A stretch of DNA of 64,000 nucleotides from Thiomicrospira pelophila DSM 1534 (GTDB lineage Bacteria > Pseudomonadota > Gammaproteobacteria > Thiomicrospirales > Thiomicrospiraceae). Where the stretch lies: the NCBI RefSeq assembly GCF_000711195.1, contig NZ_JOMR01000001.1:1798001-1862000 (forward strand), written 5' to 3'. The position numbers and the translations under genes are program-made. Every line of letters starts with the position of its first letter. Positions within the stretch are counted from its first letter, which is position 1. Positions 45,006 to 55,777 of the stretch are shown piece by piece. The notes under the pieces were generated by a model. That model searched no databases and was not told where the DNA came from. It saw nothing but the letters and a program-made list of their open reading frames with translations.

Positions 45006-47651
45006 TTAAAACTCTTCCCACTCACTCTCATTTTTTTCCGACCTAGCTTGGGGTTTTGCTTCTGTCTTAGTCTTAATTTTCGTTTCAGACATTTTTGGCT
45101 GATCTAAGGATTTAGCTTTAACCTCAGTTTTTTCGTCTGAACGAGCAGACGGTAGCTGAGTTTGCGTAGCTGGCTTGACCCCAATTTTGGCTTGAGGTTT
45201 TATTCTATTCGAATTCGCACCTGTTTTGAAAAACGCCATATTGCGACTTAATTCGGTTGCCTGCTCACTCATACTTTCAGCGGCCGCTGATGTTTCTTCA
45301 ACCAACGCGGCATTTTGCTGAGTCGCACCATCTATATCACTAATCGCCGTATGTACTTGTGAAACCCCTTCGGCTTGTTCGCTAGAGGCTCGAGCAATTT
45401 GGTTAATCATGCCCGTGACCTGCTCAATCGAACCTGTAATGGATGCTAAACGCTCGCCAGACTCACTCGCCAACCGCGTACCGTCATCAATACGCGACAC
45501 ACTTTCATCAATTAAGTTTTTAATGTCTTTCGCCGCTTCGGCGGACTTTTGCGCCAAAGCTCGAACCTCACCTGCAACAACCGCAAAGCCACGGCCATGA
45601 TCACCCGCGCGAGCAGCCTCAACGGCCGCATTAAGGGCTAACAAATTCGTCTGGAATGCAATCCCATCAATTAAAGTCACAATATCTGAAATTTTATGGC
45701 TCGATTCTTGAATCGAGTTCATCGCATTAATGGTTTGCTGCATGACCTGCTGACCTTGTCCAGCCTCTTTTTGAACCTTACTTGCGACTTCAGCCGCTTG
45801 TTGTGAATTATCAGTATTGTTCTGAACAGCTGAGTTCATTTCGTCCATCGTTGCAGAGGTTTGTTCCAATGCAGCCGCTTGCTCTTGAACACGTTGGCTC
45901 AAATCTAACGCGCCACGTGATACTTCATCAGAAGCGTTACTAACAATATCCGCAGCCTGCATGGCTTGCGATACAATTTCAGCCAATTTTTCAAGTGATT
46001 GGTTAACCGCATCTTTTAAGGTTTTTAAATCACCCTCGTAATCCGCCACGATTGACTGAGTCAAATCACCTTCACTTTGCGCCACGACAATACGTGTAAT
46101 ATCTTTAATCGCATCATCCAGCTGTTCCATTGACTCATTAATGCGCTCTTTCAACACACTCATTTCACCGCGTGCTTCTAACTCTACTCGATGACCAAAC
46201 TGACCCTCCGACATATAGCCCATGACTTCATTTATCTGCGCAATAATGGCATTCATTTCATTCATAGCCGATTGCGCATTGTTCATCATGGTTAGGTATT
46301 CACCTTTTGCCTGACAATCAATATCAATTTTAAAATCACCGTCATGCATGGCTTGCATAGTTTGACCTAACTGCTTCATCACCTGAGCAATATTATCTGC
46401 ACTGTCATTTACGCCAATTTTTAATTTATCTAAATCACCAACATACTTACCTGCAATACGGTGACTAAAATCACCTTGAGAAATAGCACTCACCGTTTCA
46501 TTCGCTTCATTCAAAGCCTTGCTAATCTGTTCCAGCAACTCATTAAGCGCATTAGCCGTTCTACCAACCTCATCCATCGAGCCAACGTCTGCTCGCAGAC
46601 TAAAGTTACCGGTACGCATAATATTATCGGTTGTTTGTTGAACTTTTTGTAACGGTTTAATGACCATACGTCCAATCGCGACAACTAAAGCAAAGGTAAG
46701 GAAAAATATACCTAATAACACGCCTATCAATGACATCCAAGCAGCATTCATTGCTTTTTCAATTGGCCCTAAATAAACCGATTTATCCATAACAAACATA
46801 TGGCGACCAAAAACTAAGCCTTCCTCATCATAAGCAGGTAAATCAATAAAAACCTTTCCACCACCTAAATAAAGAGCTCTCTTTTCGCCATCAACTGGCT
46901 TAAAGAATTTCGTTACTTTTTCAACTATCGCTTCATCAAACCAACGGTTACTCGCTAAAATATAATTTTCGCTAACCGGTTTATTATTATCTACGTTCGG
47001 CATATCACCATACTTTTCTGCAATATAACGTTTATCTGCCATTAACACGTAATCAATATCTAAATTATTTCTAAAATCTTTTGTAACTGAACCTAGGCCT
47101 TGTAACAGCGAGATCATCCCCATAAACTCACCATCATCCATCACTGGTGAAATCGCAACAACACCCACACCTTTTGCGCCCACACCAAGCGCACCAAACG
47201 CTTGTTTTTCTTTCATCGCACGTCTTACTAACGGACTATTTGAAGCATCTTGACCATAACTTTCAAGATCCCACGATCGCACTAACATACGACCATCAGC
47301 TGTGAATAATATAGTGCCTATGTTTTTAAAAGGGGATTTAGAACGAAAACCTTCACGCACTTCGGCAAACAATGGAAGAACCGACTCTCGATCTTCAACA
47401 TACAAAGCTTCAATCACATTTTTTTGTAAGGTCATTGCAGTTGCACCCATAATGCCGCTTTGTACTTTTAATTCCATCGCCGCATCAACATGAACTTTCA
47501 TTTCTTTCAAAAGATTTTGTTCAATGTCTTTTTTAACCGGTTTGACAGAGGTGAAATACATCATAGAACCAACTAGAAGTGCGACAATCACACCTACTGT
47601 AGAAGCAATTCCGATGACTTTAAGATTGAGTGATGATGAACGATTCGACAT
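45006..47651 (-). CDS. Methyl-accepting chemotaxis protein with tandem HAMP chain
   Basis: An 881-aa receptor. TM1 is [21 protein letters not shown]; a periplasmic double-Cache-like domain follows (~35-300, with [20 protein letters not shown] and [15 protein letters not shown]); TM2 is [22 protein letters not shown]. The first HAMP ([15 protein letters not shown]) is followed by several HAMP-like repeats recognisable by [30 protein letters not shown] and [10 protein letters not shown] up to ~residue 570. The signalling domain has the hairpin tip [21 protein letters not shown]. The C-terminus after a K/T-rich linker is ESEWEEF, a WxxF-type tether for CheR/CheB. No che genes are nearby. Confidence 0.93.
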   Translation of the reverse strand: MSNRSSSLNLKVIGIASTVGVIVALLVGSMMYFTSVKPVKKDIEQNLLKEMKVHVDAAMELKVQSGIMGATAMTLQKNVIEALYVEDRESVLPLFAEVREGFRSKSPFKNIGTILFTADGRMLVRSWDLESYGQDASNSPLVRRAMKEKQAFGALGVGAKGVGVVAISPVMDDGEFMGMISLLQGLGSVTKDFRNNLDIDYVLMADKRYIAEKYGDMPNVDNNKPVSENYILASNRWFDEAIVEKVTKFFKPVDGEKRALYLGGGKVFIDLPAYDEEGLVFGRHMFVMDKSVYLGPIEKAMNAAWMSLIGVLLGIFFLTFALVVAIGRMVIKPLQKVQQTTDNIMRTGNFSLRADVGSMDEVGRTANALNELLEQISKALNEANETVSAISQGDFSHRIAGKYVGDLDKLKIGVNDSADNIAQVMKQLGQTMQAMHDGDFKIDIDCQAKGEYLTMMNNAQSAMNEMNAIIAQINEVMGYMSEGQFGHRVELEARGEMSVLKERINESMEQLDDAIKDITRIVVAQSEGDLTQSIVADYEGDLKTLKDAVNQSLEKLAEIVSQAMQAADIVSNASDEVSRGALDLSQRVQEQAAALEQTSATMDEMNSAVQNNTDNSQQAAEVASKVQKEAGQGQQVMQQTINAMNSIQESSHKISDIVTLIDGIAFQTNLLALNAAVEAARAGDHGRGFAVVAGEVRALAQKSAEAAKDIKNLIDESVSRIDDGTRLASESGERLASITGSIEQVTGMINQIARASSEQAEGVSQVHTAISDIDGATQQNAALVEETSAAAESMSEQATELSRNMAFFKTGANSNRIKPQAKIGVKPATQTQLPSARSDEKTEVKAKSLDQPKMSETKIKTKTEAKPQARSEKNESEWEEF

Positions 47652-47815
47652 AATTAAACCCCTTAAAAGCGAATAGTAAAATTATTATACATGTAGAAAT
47701 ACAACTTAATCGAACTTTTGCATTAAGCACTCTCACCAAAGTTATTGATATACAATAAAAAACACTTACTATAACGTGCTAACCCGTTTACTTTAAGCGT
47801 CTTAAATTACTTAAA

Positions 47816-50800
47816 CTAAACCCTGGTTAAATCCCCTAACTCTGTTTCTAATTTACGTTCGTTAACGCCTGCGGGCTGACTATATTTACCGAGCCATTGA
47901 TAAACAACAGGAATAACAAACAAGGTGAATAAGGTGGCTAACGAAACCCCCCACAACAATACAATACCTATCACATAACGGGTTTCTGCACCGGCACCAG
48001 AAGAAATAACCAGAGGAACCGCCCCCACTACCGTTGTAATCGCGGTCATCAATATGGGGCGTAAACGTAGGCAAGCCGCTTCGAACAAGGCCTCGGAAAA
48101 AGCTTGGCCTTTATCTCTTAATTGGTTAGCGAATTCAACGATTAACACCCCGTTTTTGGTTGATAGCCCAACCAGCATCACTAGTCCAATTTGAGTGTAA
48201 ATATTTAAACTCAATCCATGCAACCATAAACCCCACAGACCACCGGCCACAGCTAAGGGTACGGTAAACATAATAATAAATGGGCTAATAAAGCTCTCAA
48301 ACTGTGCCGCTAATACTAAAAACACCACAACCATTCCCAACAAAAATACAAACAGCACCGCATTTCCTGAAGTTTGAAACTCACGTGATTGACCTTTGTA
48401 GTCAATCATAGCGTCATTCGGCAAATGAGTTCTCGCCAGGTTTTCTAAGTGGCTTAAGGCTTCACCCAGTGTGTAGTCGCCTACCAAATTGGCTTCAATC
48501 GTAATCGCTCGCATCCGGTTATAACGATTTAAAGATCCTGAATCCGCAAACTCCTCAATACTCACGAGGCTCGCTAATGAAATTAATTCTTGAGTCGTGT
48601 TTGATCGCACATAAATATTATCTAAACTCTTTGGCGTTCTAAAATCGGCACGCTCAGCTTCTAAAATAATATCGTATTCCTCACCCTGCTCTACAAAGGT
48701 AGTCACCTTACGAGAACCTAGCAGAGTTTGTAACGTTCGACCGATATCCAAAGTTGTCACACCTAAATCAGCAGCGCGTTCATAATCGATTTGGACGCGT
48801 AACTGAGGTTTGGTCTCTTTATAATCTGAGTCAATTCCTTCTAAGCCCGGGTTATTTTCTTGCAACTTATCCAGCATAATATTTCGCCATTCGGCTAACT
48901 GTTCATAGCTACCACCACCTATCACGAATTGCACTGGCTTCTGTACACGCCCGCCAATACCTTGCCTCATCACCGGAAACGCTCGAACCCCCGGTAAATC
49001 AGCCAGTTTTTGGCGCACACCCTGCATGATTTCAAAAGCCGAACGTCGCTCCGACCAATCATTCAAAACCAGAATGGCAATACCTGTATTGAATACTTGG
49101 GTACTGCTAAACCCACGTGGTGAACGAACTAACAAACGATTGACTTCGCCTGAATCGACTAATGGCATCAATCGAGCTTCGATTTCATTAATATAATCCT
49201 TCATGTAATCATGTGTCGCGCCCTCAGGCCCTGAAATCAGTACAAAGAAAGCCCCTCGATCTTCTTTGGGCGCATATTCTTGAGGCAGGTTTTGCATTAG
49301 AAAATAAGACGCATACAGGGTCGCGCCAAAAATTCCGGCAATTAGCCATGGCCAACGTAGAGCAAACGTTAAAGCAGGACGGTAAAGTCGGATCCAAATA
49401 TTAGGGCTTTGCGAAACATGTTCGGCATCAAAGTCGATATGTGAAGGATTTGATTTACCTGGCTTTAATAATTTAGATGCTAAAGCAGGAGACAAAGTTA
49501 AGGCGACCCAGCTTGAAAATAAAACGGCCACCGCTAGCGTAATCGCAAACTCGCTAAATAGCCGCCCCAAGTTGCCCTCAAGAAAACTGATTGGAACAAA
49601 TACGGCGACCAATACCAAAGTCGTCGCGACAACCGCAAAACCAACTTGGCGTGTGCCTACAAAAGCGGCGCTTAGAGGTGAATACCCCTTCTCAATATGA
49701 CGTTGTACATTTTCAAGTACTACGATCGCATCATCCACCACTAAGCCGATGGCTAATACTAAAGCCAACAAAGTTAAGATGTTGATTGAAAAGCCTAGCA
49801 TCCACAACACCCAAAAAGTAGCTATCAATGAAACGGGAACTGTCACCAACGGAATAATGGCCACACGCACACTGCGTAAAAAGGCAAAGATAACCAACAT
49901 CACCAAGCCAATTGCAATCGCTAGGGTTTTATAGACTTCAGTTATTGCACTTTTCACAAATACTGAACTGTCATAACTGGGCTTAATCGCCATACCATCG
50001 GGTAGAATCTTGTTTAATCTTATCACTTCTGCCTTAGCGACTTCGGCTACCGTTAAGATGTTGGCGGTCGATTGTTTAATAATCCCTAAGCCCACCATAG
50101 GTAACTCGTTACCTCTAAATAGGTTACGATTTTCAATCGCGCCTTTCTCGATTCTAGCAATGTCACCGAGTCTCACTAGGTTCATGCCATCGCCTTGTAC
50201 GACCACCAAACGTTCAAAATCTTCGGCTGAAACGAGTTGACGATCAACACGGACACTAAACGACATCTCCTTCATCGTCACCATACCAGCCGGCAACTCG
50301 ACATTAGATTGCTGCAACGCTTGCTCTACATCGGCTACGGTTAGACCGCGTGATGTCATGGCATCCGAGTCCAGCCACAAGCGCATAGCGTATTCTTGAC
50401 CGCCACCAATTCGTACACGTGCCACACCATCCAGCACCGAAAAACGATCAACTAAATAACGGTTTGCATAGTCGGTTAACTGAGGCACGGTCATATTATC
50501 GGCTGTCAGGTTAAACCACATAATGACGTCGTCATCACCATCGACCTTCTCAACTTCTGGTGGATCCGCTTCGATTGGCAATTCTCTGGCCAATCTGGAT
50601 ACGCGGTCACGCACATCATTGGCGGCGGCATCGATATCTCGATTAATATCAAACTCAATCGTAATCTTTGAGCGGCCATCCGATGAGGTGGATTGGATGT
50701 ATTGAATTCCCTCTACACCGGCAATCCTGTCTTCAATGATTTTAGTGATACGAGATTCGATGACAGCCGCAGACGCGCCCGCATAAGTCGTGGTTATAGA

Positions 50801-50935
50801 TACAATGGGCGGATCAATATTTGGGTATTCGCGGAGCGATAAACGATCAAACGCCACCAAACCAAAGGCGACTAACAACAGTGACATAACCGCAGCCAGT
50901 ACCGGACGCTTTACGGACACATCGGACAACATCAT
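47816..50935 (-). CDS. RND efflux pump inner-membrane transporter
   Basis: A 1039-aa AcrB-superfamily proton antiporter. Begins MMLSDVSVKRPVLAAVMSLLLVAFG. It has the RND signatures GLVVDDAIVVLENVQRHIEKG (TM4 proton-relay Asp pair) and MVGLSTKNGVLIVEFANQLRDKG (TM10 Lys). Two large periplasmic loops lie between TM1-2 and TM7-8. The HAE1-type features suggest a multidrug rather than heavy-metal pump; the substrate cannot be predicted. The start overlaps the adaptor gene stop by ATGA. No TolC-like outer-membrane gene follows, so a TolC encoded elsewhere would be needed. Confidence 0.95.
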   Translation of the reverse strand: MMLSDVSVKRPVLAAVMSLLLVAFGLVAFDRLSLREYPNIDPPIVSITTTYAGASAAVIESRITKIIEDRIAGVEGIQYIQSTSSDGRSKITIEFDINRDIDAAANDVRDRVSRLARELPIEADPPEVEKVDGDDDVIMWFNLTADNMTVPQLTDYANRYLVDRFSVLDGVARVRIGGGQEYAMRLWLDSDAMTSRGLTVADVEQALQQSNVELPAGMVTMKEMSFSVRVDRQLVSAEDFERLVVVQGDGMNLVRLGDIARIEKGAIENRNLFRGNELPMVGLGIIKQSTANILTVAEVAKAEVIRLNKILPDGMAIKPSYDSSVFVKSAITEVYKTLAIAIGLVMLVIFAFLRSVRVAIIPLVTVPVSLIATFWVLWMLGFSINILTLLALVLAIGLVVDDAIVVLENVQRHIEKGYSPLSAAFVGTRQVGFAVVATTLVLVAVFVPISFLEGNLGRLFSEFAITLAVAVLFSSWVALTLSPALASKLLKPGKSNPSHIDFDAEHVSQSPNIWIRLYRPALTFALRWPWLIAGIFGATLYASYFLMQNLPQEYAPKEDRGAFFVLISGPEGATHDYMKDYINEIEARLMPLVDSGEVNRLLVRSPRGFSSTQVFNTGIAILVLNDWSERRSAFEIMQGVRQKLADLPGVRAFPVMRQGIGGRVQKPVQFVIGGGSYEQLAEWRNIMLDKLQENNPGLEGIDSDYKETKPQLRVQIDYERAADLGVTTLDIGRTLQTLLGSRKVTTFVEQGEEYDIILEAERADFRTPKSLDNIYVRSNTTQELISLASLVSIEEFADSGSLNRYNRMRAITIEANLVGDYTLGEALSHLENLARTHLPNDAMIDYKGQSREFQTSGNAVLFVFLLGMVVVFLVLAAQFESFISPFIIMFTVPLAVAGGLWGLWLHGLSLNIYTQIGLVMLVGLSTKNGVLIVEFANQLRDKGQAFSEALFEAACLRLRPILMTAITTVVGAVPLVISSGAGAETRYVIGIVLLWGVSLATLFTLFVIPVVYQWLGKYSQPAGVNERKLETELGDLTRV

Positions 50936-52068
50936 AATGAAGTATCCTCATCCATTTTGGATTGTACTGGGAGTTTATCCATAGCTTTAACAACTTGCCC
51001 GGGACGAACACGTAAAGCGCCTTCGCTGACAATTTTATCGCCGAGTTTTAATCCTCTTTTCACTTCCACCAGGCCTGGTTGTCTTAAACCTAGCGTTACT
51101 TTTATTCGGTTAACTTTGTAAAGTCCATCCGACTCTGGTTTTAATTGATACACATAATGATGCTCTGCGATTGGTACGATTGCCGTTTCAGGCACAAGCA
51201 AAACCGAGCGTGGTTTTTGTTGAAGTTCAACATTCATTAACATGCCAGGTACCAAACGGTTATCTGGATTACTTAACTTGGCTCGAACAGGGATACTCCG
51301 AGTCCGAATATCCACCGTAGGTAAAATAGTCTCTATTTGTGCAATAAACTCCTGATCCGCGTAAGCATCTGTTTTGGCAAGCACCTTATCCCCTACCTTT
51401 AATTCGGTTAAAAACCGACTTGGCACGCTAAAATCTAGTTTCATTTCAGTCAAGTCTTGCAACTTGGTAACCAGAGTTCCAGGCGTTAATAATGCACCTT
51501 CACTAATCTGGCGGATACTGACACGACCGGAAAACGGCGCACTCAACTTTAACTTCTCTAGTCTAGCTTGCAATACGGTTTCTTTCGCGCGCGCCAAATC
51601 CCATTCACGCTTGTACTCATCTAAGGTTGACTGGGCAATATCACCACGTTTGTACAAGGGTAGATAACGATCATAAAGCTGCTTAGCGTTATCGGTGGCA
51701 ATTTTGAGCTCATCCAGCGTTGCACGCTCTTCGGCACTTTTTAGCTGCACCAACAACTGACCCTTTTTAACAAAGTCACCATCATTAAAATGAATAGAGT
51801 CTACTTTTTCAGTAACAGTTGAACTAATCTCAACTGATTCACTGGCCTTCAAATCCCCTAAGGCTTGAATATTTTCAATAATTTGTTGCTCAAATACCTC
51901 AGCGGATAATACCGACTGTGGCTGTTTAGCTTGCGAAACCAACCCATAAGTCGCGAGTAAAAACCCAATCAATGAACTCGTAAAAATTAGCCGCATACTT
52001 TTAAATCTCATATTGTTATCATGTTGTACGAATTGTATTTTTTGTTCATCATAATAGGCGGTATTCAC
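50932..52068 (-). CDS. RND efflux periplasmic adaptor (membrane fusion protein)
   Basis: A 378-aa open frame from a GTG at 52068; in-frame ATGs at 52011 (MRFKSMRLIF) and 51996 (MRLIFTSSLIG) give a neater signal peptide or anchor, and no ribosome site decides between them. After the N-terminal helix come the lipoyl half-motifs SISSTVTEKVDSIHFNDGDFVKKGQLLVQL and LKLSAPFSGRVSIRQISEGALLTPG around a helical hairpin (~110-165), then a beta-barrel and membrane-proximal domain. The end contains RQPGLVEVKRGL, encoded by a palindrome copy. Coupled by ATGA to the RND transporter gene. Confidence 0.93.
   Translation of the reverse strand: MNTAYYDEQKIQFVQHDNNMRFKSMRLIFTSSLIGFLLATYGLVSQAKQPQSVLSAEVFEQQIIENIQALGDLKASESVEISSTVTEKVDSIHFNDGDFVKKGQLLVQLKSAEERATLDELKIATDNAKQLYDRYLPLYKRGDIAQSTLDEYKREWDLARAKETVLQARLEKLKLSAPFSGRVSIRQISEGALLTPGTLVTKLQDLTEMKLDFSVPSRFLTELKVGDKVLAKTDAYADQEFIAQIETILPTVDIRTRSIPVRAKLSNPDNRLVPGMLMNVELQQKPRSVLLVPETAIVPIAEHHYVYQLKPESDGLYKVNRIKVTLGLRQPGLVEVKRGLKLGDKIVSEGALRVRPGQVVKAMDKLPVQSKMDEDTSL
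51069..51078. repeat. Iterated palindrome, copy 16
   Basis: CCAGGCCTGG in the adaptor gene, Pro-Gly-Leu frame on the minus strand (RQPGLVEV), full 12-mer context. Confidence 0.9.
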
Positions 52069-52149
52069 AAAACTGAGAATTAAATGTGAATACCAAAAAC
52101 CACGCTAAAAGCCGTGTTCTCAAACGATTACAATAACTGTTTTTTATTC

Positions 52150-52177
52150 TTGTCATTTTATACACATCCTATACAAT
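52150..52177 (+). promoter_or_regulatory. Sigma70-type promoter of hemH
   Basis: TTGTCA (52150-52155) and TACAAT (52172-52177) spaced 16 bp. Transcription would start near 52184, giving a leader of about 26 nt before the hemH ATG. Confidence 0.65.
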
Positions 52178-52209
52178 AAAGTAACTTTTTAGCAAAATAA
52201 GAGATCGCT

Positions 52210-53328
52210 ATGTTTTATCACAACAATACTCACTACCAGCACGGAGATGAAGCGGCAACCGGCGTTTTAATTACCAACCTAGGTACACCGGATGCCCCAA
52301 CTAAACAAGCGTTAAAGCCTTATTTAAAAGAATTTTTATGGGATCCACGCGTGGTTGAACCGCCACCCGCACGCTGGTTATGGTGGTTAATTTTAAATGG
52401 GATTATTTTGAACACTCGTCCAGCCAAATCGGCTGAAGCTTATGCTGAAGTTTGGGGGTCAGAAGGTCCAGGCTCTCCGTTGCTTGATATTACACAGCGC
52501 CAGTTGGATGGCATCAGTGAACAACTTCGGCCCCATTTTAAAGGCAAGGTCGTATTCGAATTGGCGATGCGTTATGGCAACCCTTCCGTTGAATCAGCAC
52601 TTAAAAAACTTGAAGCGCAAGGGGTTCAACGTTTAATTGTCATGCCACTTTATCCTCAATATGCGGGTGCCACAACGGCTTCGACATTTGATAAAGTTAC
52701 CGAAGTCTTGCGCGGTTGGCGCTGGTTGCCCGAACTTCGTTTTATAAACCATTATCATCGTCACCCTGGCTATATCAAAGCGCTGGCCAACTCGATTCGT
52801 GAACATCAAGCCGAACACGGCAAACCAGATTTACTCGTCATGTCTTACCATGGCGTACCAAAACGTTATCTAGACAATGGCGACCCTTATCACTGCGAAT
52901 GCCATGTTACGTCTCGCTTAGTGGCTGAAGAATTAGGACTAAGCAAAGACGAATACCGGGTCACTTTCCAATCGTTATTTGGCAAAGAAGAATGGATCAA
53001 ACCTTATACGGATGCCACTATGAAAGCGTTACCCGGTGAAGGTGTTAAGCACGTACAGGTTATCTGCCCCGGTTTTTCAGCAGATTGTTTGGAAACCATC
53101 GAAGAAATTGACGGGGAAAACCGTGAATACTTTGAGCACGCTGGTGGCGAGAAGTTCAGCTACATCAAAGCACTCAATAGTCGCCAAGATCACACCGAAG
53201 CGCTTTCCGATATCATCCTACAACATACTCAGGGTTGGTATGAACGCGATGGCTTCGACGCCGAGCAAGATGCAGCCGAACGTGAAAAGGTGAAAGCCAA
53301 TGCACGCGCGATGGGTTGCCCATTTTAA
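52210..53328 (+). CDS. hemH: Ferrochelatase
   Basis: Inserts ferrous iron into protoporphyrin IX, the last step of haem synthesis. The 372-aa protein has TGVLITNLGTPDAPT at the start, LKEFLWDPRVVEPP, ELAMRYGNPSVESAL, VMPLYPQYAGATTASTFD, the active-site His in VMSYHGVPKRYLDNGDPYHCEC, YRVTFQSLFGKEEWIKPYTD and CPGFSADCLETIEEI with the conserved Glu. Slightly longer than E. coli HemH (320) because of a C-terminal tail. Fits a haem-rich, cytochrome-using physiology. Confidence 0.97.
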   Translation: MFYHNNTHYQHGDEAATGVLITNLGTPDAPTKQALKPYLKEFLWDPRVVEPPPARWLWWLILNGIILNTRPAKSAEAYAEVWGSEGPGSPLLDITQRQLDGISEQLRPHFKGKVVFELAMRYGNPSVESALKKLEAQGVQRLIVMPLYPQYAGATTASTFDKVTEVLRGWRWLPELRFINHYHRHPGYIKALANSIREHQAEHGKPDLLVMSYHGVPKRYLDNGDPYHCECHVTSRLVAEELGLSKDEYRVTFQSLFGKEEWIKPYTDATMKALPGEGVKHVQVICPGFSADCLETIEEIDGENREYFEHAGGEKFSYIKALNSRQDHTEALSDIILQHTQGWYERDGFDAEQDAAEREKVKANARAMGCPF

Positions 53329-53341
53329 ATAGAGCTTGAAT

Positions 53342-53374
53342 AGGCCTTTAGTAAAGTTACTTTACTAAAGGCCT
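53342..53374. terminator. Hairpin between convergent hemH and YqaA-like gene
   Basis: A perfect 15-bp inverted repeat (53342-53356 and 53360-53374, loop TTA) with an AGGCCT end. Only short T stretches follow in either direction, so termination is probable but imperfect. Confidence 0.6.
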
Positions 53375-53378
53375 CGTT

Positions 53379-53816
53379 TCACATTACCCCTTGAACCGAC
53401 AAAATCAAAACCAAATAACGTCCGCCTTTTGCCAAGCTTACCAAAGCTAGAAATACCCAGAATGATTCTCGCATAACCCCCGCCACCAAAGTCAATGGAT
53501 CACCCACCACTGGCATCCAACTTAACAACAAAGACCAACGACCGTAACGATGGTAGAAAACCTGCGCCTTAAGTAATCTAGCTTCGTTAACTGGAAACCA
53601 AGATTTATCATGAAAGTGGACTACATAGACACCTAACCACCAATTGATAATTGAGCCTAATACATTGCCGACGGTAGCTACCAGCCACAATAGAGCCCAG
53701 CTATAATGGTCAGTCAATAGCAAACTCACCAGCACCGCTTCCGACTGCAATGGCAACAAACTCGCAGCAATCAAGGCACTTAAAAATAAACCTGAATAAC
53801 TGGCCAATTCAATCAT
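53379..53816 (-). CDS. YqaA-like DedA/VTT membrane protein
   Basis: A 145-aa membrane protein with four hydrophobic segments. Family pattern: LFLSALIAASLLPLQSEAVLVSLL, VATVGNVLGSIINWWLG, and WMPVVGDPLTLVAGVMRESFW (the VTT-type re-entrant G-P region). E. coli YqaA is similar in size. DedA/VTT proteins are linked to lipid scrambling and membrane homeostasis; the specific role of YqaA forms is unknown. 22 bp downstream of the Bfd-like gene. Confidence 0.88.
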   Translation of the reverse strand: MIELASYSGLFLSALIAASLLPLQSEAVLVSLLLTDHYSWALLWLVATVGNVLGSIINWWLGVYVVHFHDKSWFPVNEARLLKAQVFYHRYGRWSLLLSWMPVVGDPLTLVAGVMRESFWVFLALVSLAKGGRYLVLILSVQGVM

Positions 53817-53838
53817 TTCAATGAGACTTCATGTGAAT

Positions 53839-54072
53839 TTACTCAGGTTTTCGCTGGGCATTAAAATGATCCAATAGGTGTTTTATCTGCAATTTACAAC
53901 AGCCGTTACCGTCAGATGCATAGGTTTGTGCGCAAACTTTTTCACGTGTATCAGCTCCTAACACAATAGCTTCAATGACTTTAATTTTAGGCACTTGATT
54001 ACACACACAAAGGTTTTCTTCCATATCTCGCTTGAGGATTTCCGGCAAACCTGCAATGGCCTCATCTAACAT
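53839..54072 (-). CDS. BFD-like [2Fe-2S]-binding protein
   Basis: A 77-aa small protein. A CxC pair (LCVCNQV) precedes a helical segment (PKIKVIEAIVLGADTREKVCAQ) and a further cysteine pair in NGCCKLQIKHLLDHF. This resembles the BFD/NirB-type cluster domain, in which a CxC and two later cysteines bind [2Fe-2S], although the second half is CC rather than CxxC. It might release iron from bacterioferritin; the neighbouring hemH supports an iron theme but is not in the same transcript. Confidence 0.8.
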   Translation of the reverse strand: MLDEAIAGLPEILKRDMEENLCVCNQVPKIKVIEAIVLGADTREKVCAQTYASDGNGCCKLQIKHLLDHFNAQRKPE

Positions 54073-54106
54073 ACTGTTTTCCTATAACTTAGGGCTCCAC
54101 CCATAA

Positions 54107-54132
54107 AAAAACCCAGCCAAAGCTGGGTTTTT
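54107..54132 (-). terminator. Intrinsic terminator after ilvC
   Basis: An 11-bp stem (54107-54117 and 54122-54132, core CCCAGC/GCTGGG, 4-nt loop) followed on the minus strand by a T-run, 24 bp past the ilvC stop. Confidence 0.9.
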
Positions 54133-54156
54133 CTGAGTAAAACTAATCTGTAAAAA

Positions 54157-55230
<1,074 letters not shown>

Positions 55231-55262
55231 TTATAACCCAGTCTTAAACAATTTGCTTAAGA

Positions 55263-55272
55263 CCAGGCCTGG
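55263..55272. repeat. Iterated palindrome, copy 17
   Basis: CCAGGCCTGG (context ACCAGGCCTGGT) 11 bp beyond the ilvN stop, between ilvN and ilvC. Confidence 0.9.
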
Positions 55273-55283
55273 TGGTTTATTTG

Positions 55284-55775
55284 CTAGATTTGCAAACACT
55301 TTTCTCCACGCATAATTCCCATCGCACCGGAACGCACAGTTTCAAGAATCAAGGCTGGATCAATCGCCGCAATATAAGCGTCCAACTTTTGCGTCTCCCC
55401 GATCATTTGTACCGTGTAGGTGGTGGCCGTCACATCGACAATCGTGCCACGGAAAATATCCGTTAAACGCACAAACTCCTCACGGAACTCACCGGTCGCT
55501 GAGAGCTTAATCAACATCAACTCACGTTCAATATGCGGACCTTCAGTTAAGTCGATCACCTTCACCACGTCAATTAAGCGATTGAGGTGTTTCACAATCT
55601 GCTCGATTTGATGTGCGGTACCAATCGTCACCAGCGTTAAACGCGAAAGTGACTCATCTTCGGTCGGTGCGACGGTCAAAGCGTGAATGTTATAACCACG
55701 CGCGGAGAATAAACCAGATACACGTGATAACGCGCCCGATTCATTTTCTATTAACATTGAAATAATATGTTTCAT
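55284..55775 (-). CDS. ilvN: Acetolactate synthase small (regulatory) subunit
   Basis: A 163-aa regulatory subunit with an N-terminal ACT domain (MKHIISMLIENESGALSRVSGLFSARGYNIHALTVAPTEDESLSRLTLVT), which binds the feedback inhibitor valine, and a second ACT-like half (RELMLIKLSATGEFREEFVRLTDIFRGTIVDV). Size matches IlvH-type subunits. Starts 2 bp after the ilvB stop. Confidence 0.96.
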   Translation of the reverse strand: MKHIISMLIENESGALSRVSGLFSARGYNIHALTVAPTEDESLSRLTLVTIGTAHQIEQIVKHLNRLIDVVKVIDLTEGPHIERELMLIKLSATGEFREEFVRLTDIFRGTIVDVTATTYTVQMIGETQKLDAYIAAIDPALILETVRSGAMGIMRGEKCLQI

Positions 55776-55777
55776 CG

